Positions 63,908 through 64,000 of a stretch of DNA of 64,000 nt are shown here, one piece after another. Both the position numbers and the translations under genes were made by a program. Within the stretch, counting starts at the first letter, position 1. Each line of letters begins with the position of its first letter. The DNA is taken from contig NZ_JAGRPV010000001.1 in assembly GCF_030014955.1 (NCBI RefSeq), forward strand, positions 3,534,001 to 3,598,000, read 5' to 3'. The notes below the pieces were generated by a model that was given only the letters and a program-made list of their open reading frames with translations, did no database searches and was not told where the DNA came from. The DNA is from Cohnella hashimotonis (lineage in GTDB: Bacteria > Bacillota > Bacilli > Paenibacillales > Paenibacillaceae).

Positions 63908-64000
63908 CTATTTGCGCCATCCGGCTGCAGCTTCGCGCGCCCGGCCGTCCGCGAAAGCGATCTCCTCGAGGTCCGGCTCGACGGTCGTCTCGTGCGCGGC
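63908..64000 (-). CDS. dxr: 1-deoxy-D-xylulose-5-phosphate reductoisomerase, carboxy-terminal fragment
   Basis: The last 30 codons of a minus-strand gene cut by the right edge: AAHETTVEPDLEEIAFADGR then AREAAAGWRK and stop. The acidic helix with a late DxxAR pattern and the position before rseP fit the end of Dxr, the second enzyme of the MEP isoprenoid pathway. Identity is inferred mainly from position. The 96-base gap to rseP shows no clear promoter. Confidence 0.7.
   Translation of the reverse strand, partial: AAHETTVEPDLEEIAFADGRAREAAAGWRK

Overview
The window is a 64-kb stretch of chromosome from an endospore-forming Firmicute with high GC (about 58-60 percent by eye). Gene order and protein sequences point to Paenibacillaceae, probably Cohnella or a near relative; the genus is an inference. 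Every gene I can support lies on the minus strand, so transcription runs from right to left. Most of the window matches the Bacillus subtilis block dxr-rseP-proS-polC-rimP-nusA-rnpM-ylxQ-infB-rbfA-truB-ribF-rpsO-pnp-ylxY-mlpA-dpaAB-asd-dapG-dapA-rnj-tepA-ylzJ-spoIIIE-ymfFHIJK-rodZ-pgsA-cinA-recA-rny-ymdB-spoVS.

Layout in the direction of transcription. 64000-61069: end of dxr, rseP and an archaeal/eukaryotic-type proS. 60972-53673: an accessory catabolic cluster inserted between proS and polC. It has a regulator with a GGDEY-containing domain and a winged helix, then six tightly coupled genes: an extended-SDR enzyme, a DHDPS-fold aldolase, sdaAB/sdaAA serine dehydratase, an M20 amidohydrolase and a Gfo/Idh oxidoreductase. 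53532-37546: polC, then the rimP-nusA-rnpM-ylxQ-infB-rbfA-nrnA-truB-ribF information-processing operon, rpsO and pnp. 37337-34500: ylxY, mlpA and dut. 34392-32442: an ECF-like sigma factor and a DUF4179 membrane partner. 32223-27361: dipicolinate and lysine-branch genes dpaA-dpaB-asd-dapG-dapA. 27125-14567: RNase J, tepA-ylzJ, spoIIIE, sleB, the ymfF-ymfH-ymfI-ymfJ group, a DUF3388 protein, rodZ-like and an unlisted 53-residue membrane protein. 14421-9859: yajQ, pgsA-cinA, the relic of a dead two-component system, and recA with a LexA box. 9758-1683: recX, rny, ymdB, spoVS, a dipeptidase and korA-korB. 1529-1: a two-component pair cut by the left edge.

Together the window covers replication (polC), transcription elongation and ribosome assembly (nusA, rimP, rbfA, infB, truB), RNA decay (pnp, RNase J, RNase Y, nrnA), DNA repair (recA, recX) and several sporulation functions. 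Promoter-like elements fit the sporulation cascade: sigma-H before spoVS, sigma-G before tepA and sleB, and a weaker sigma-K match before dpaA. I judge the accessory cluster and its regulator the best candidate for something undescribed. Other points of interest are a structured leader before rimP, a probable CTG start for pnp, a 30-codon ORF coupled to pgsA, a 13-copy minisatellite in infB, and the decayed VanR/VanS-like locus between cinA and recA. Many genes appear to start at TTG.
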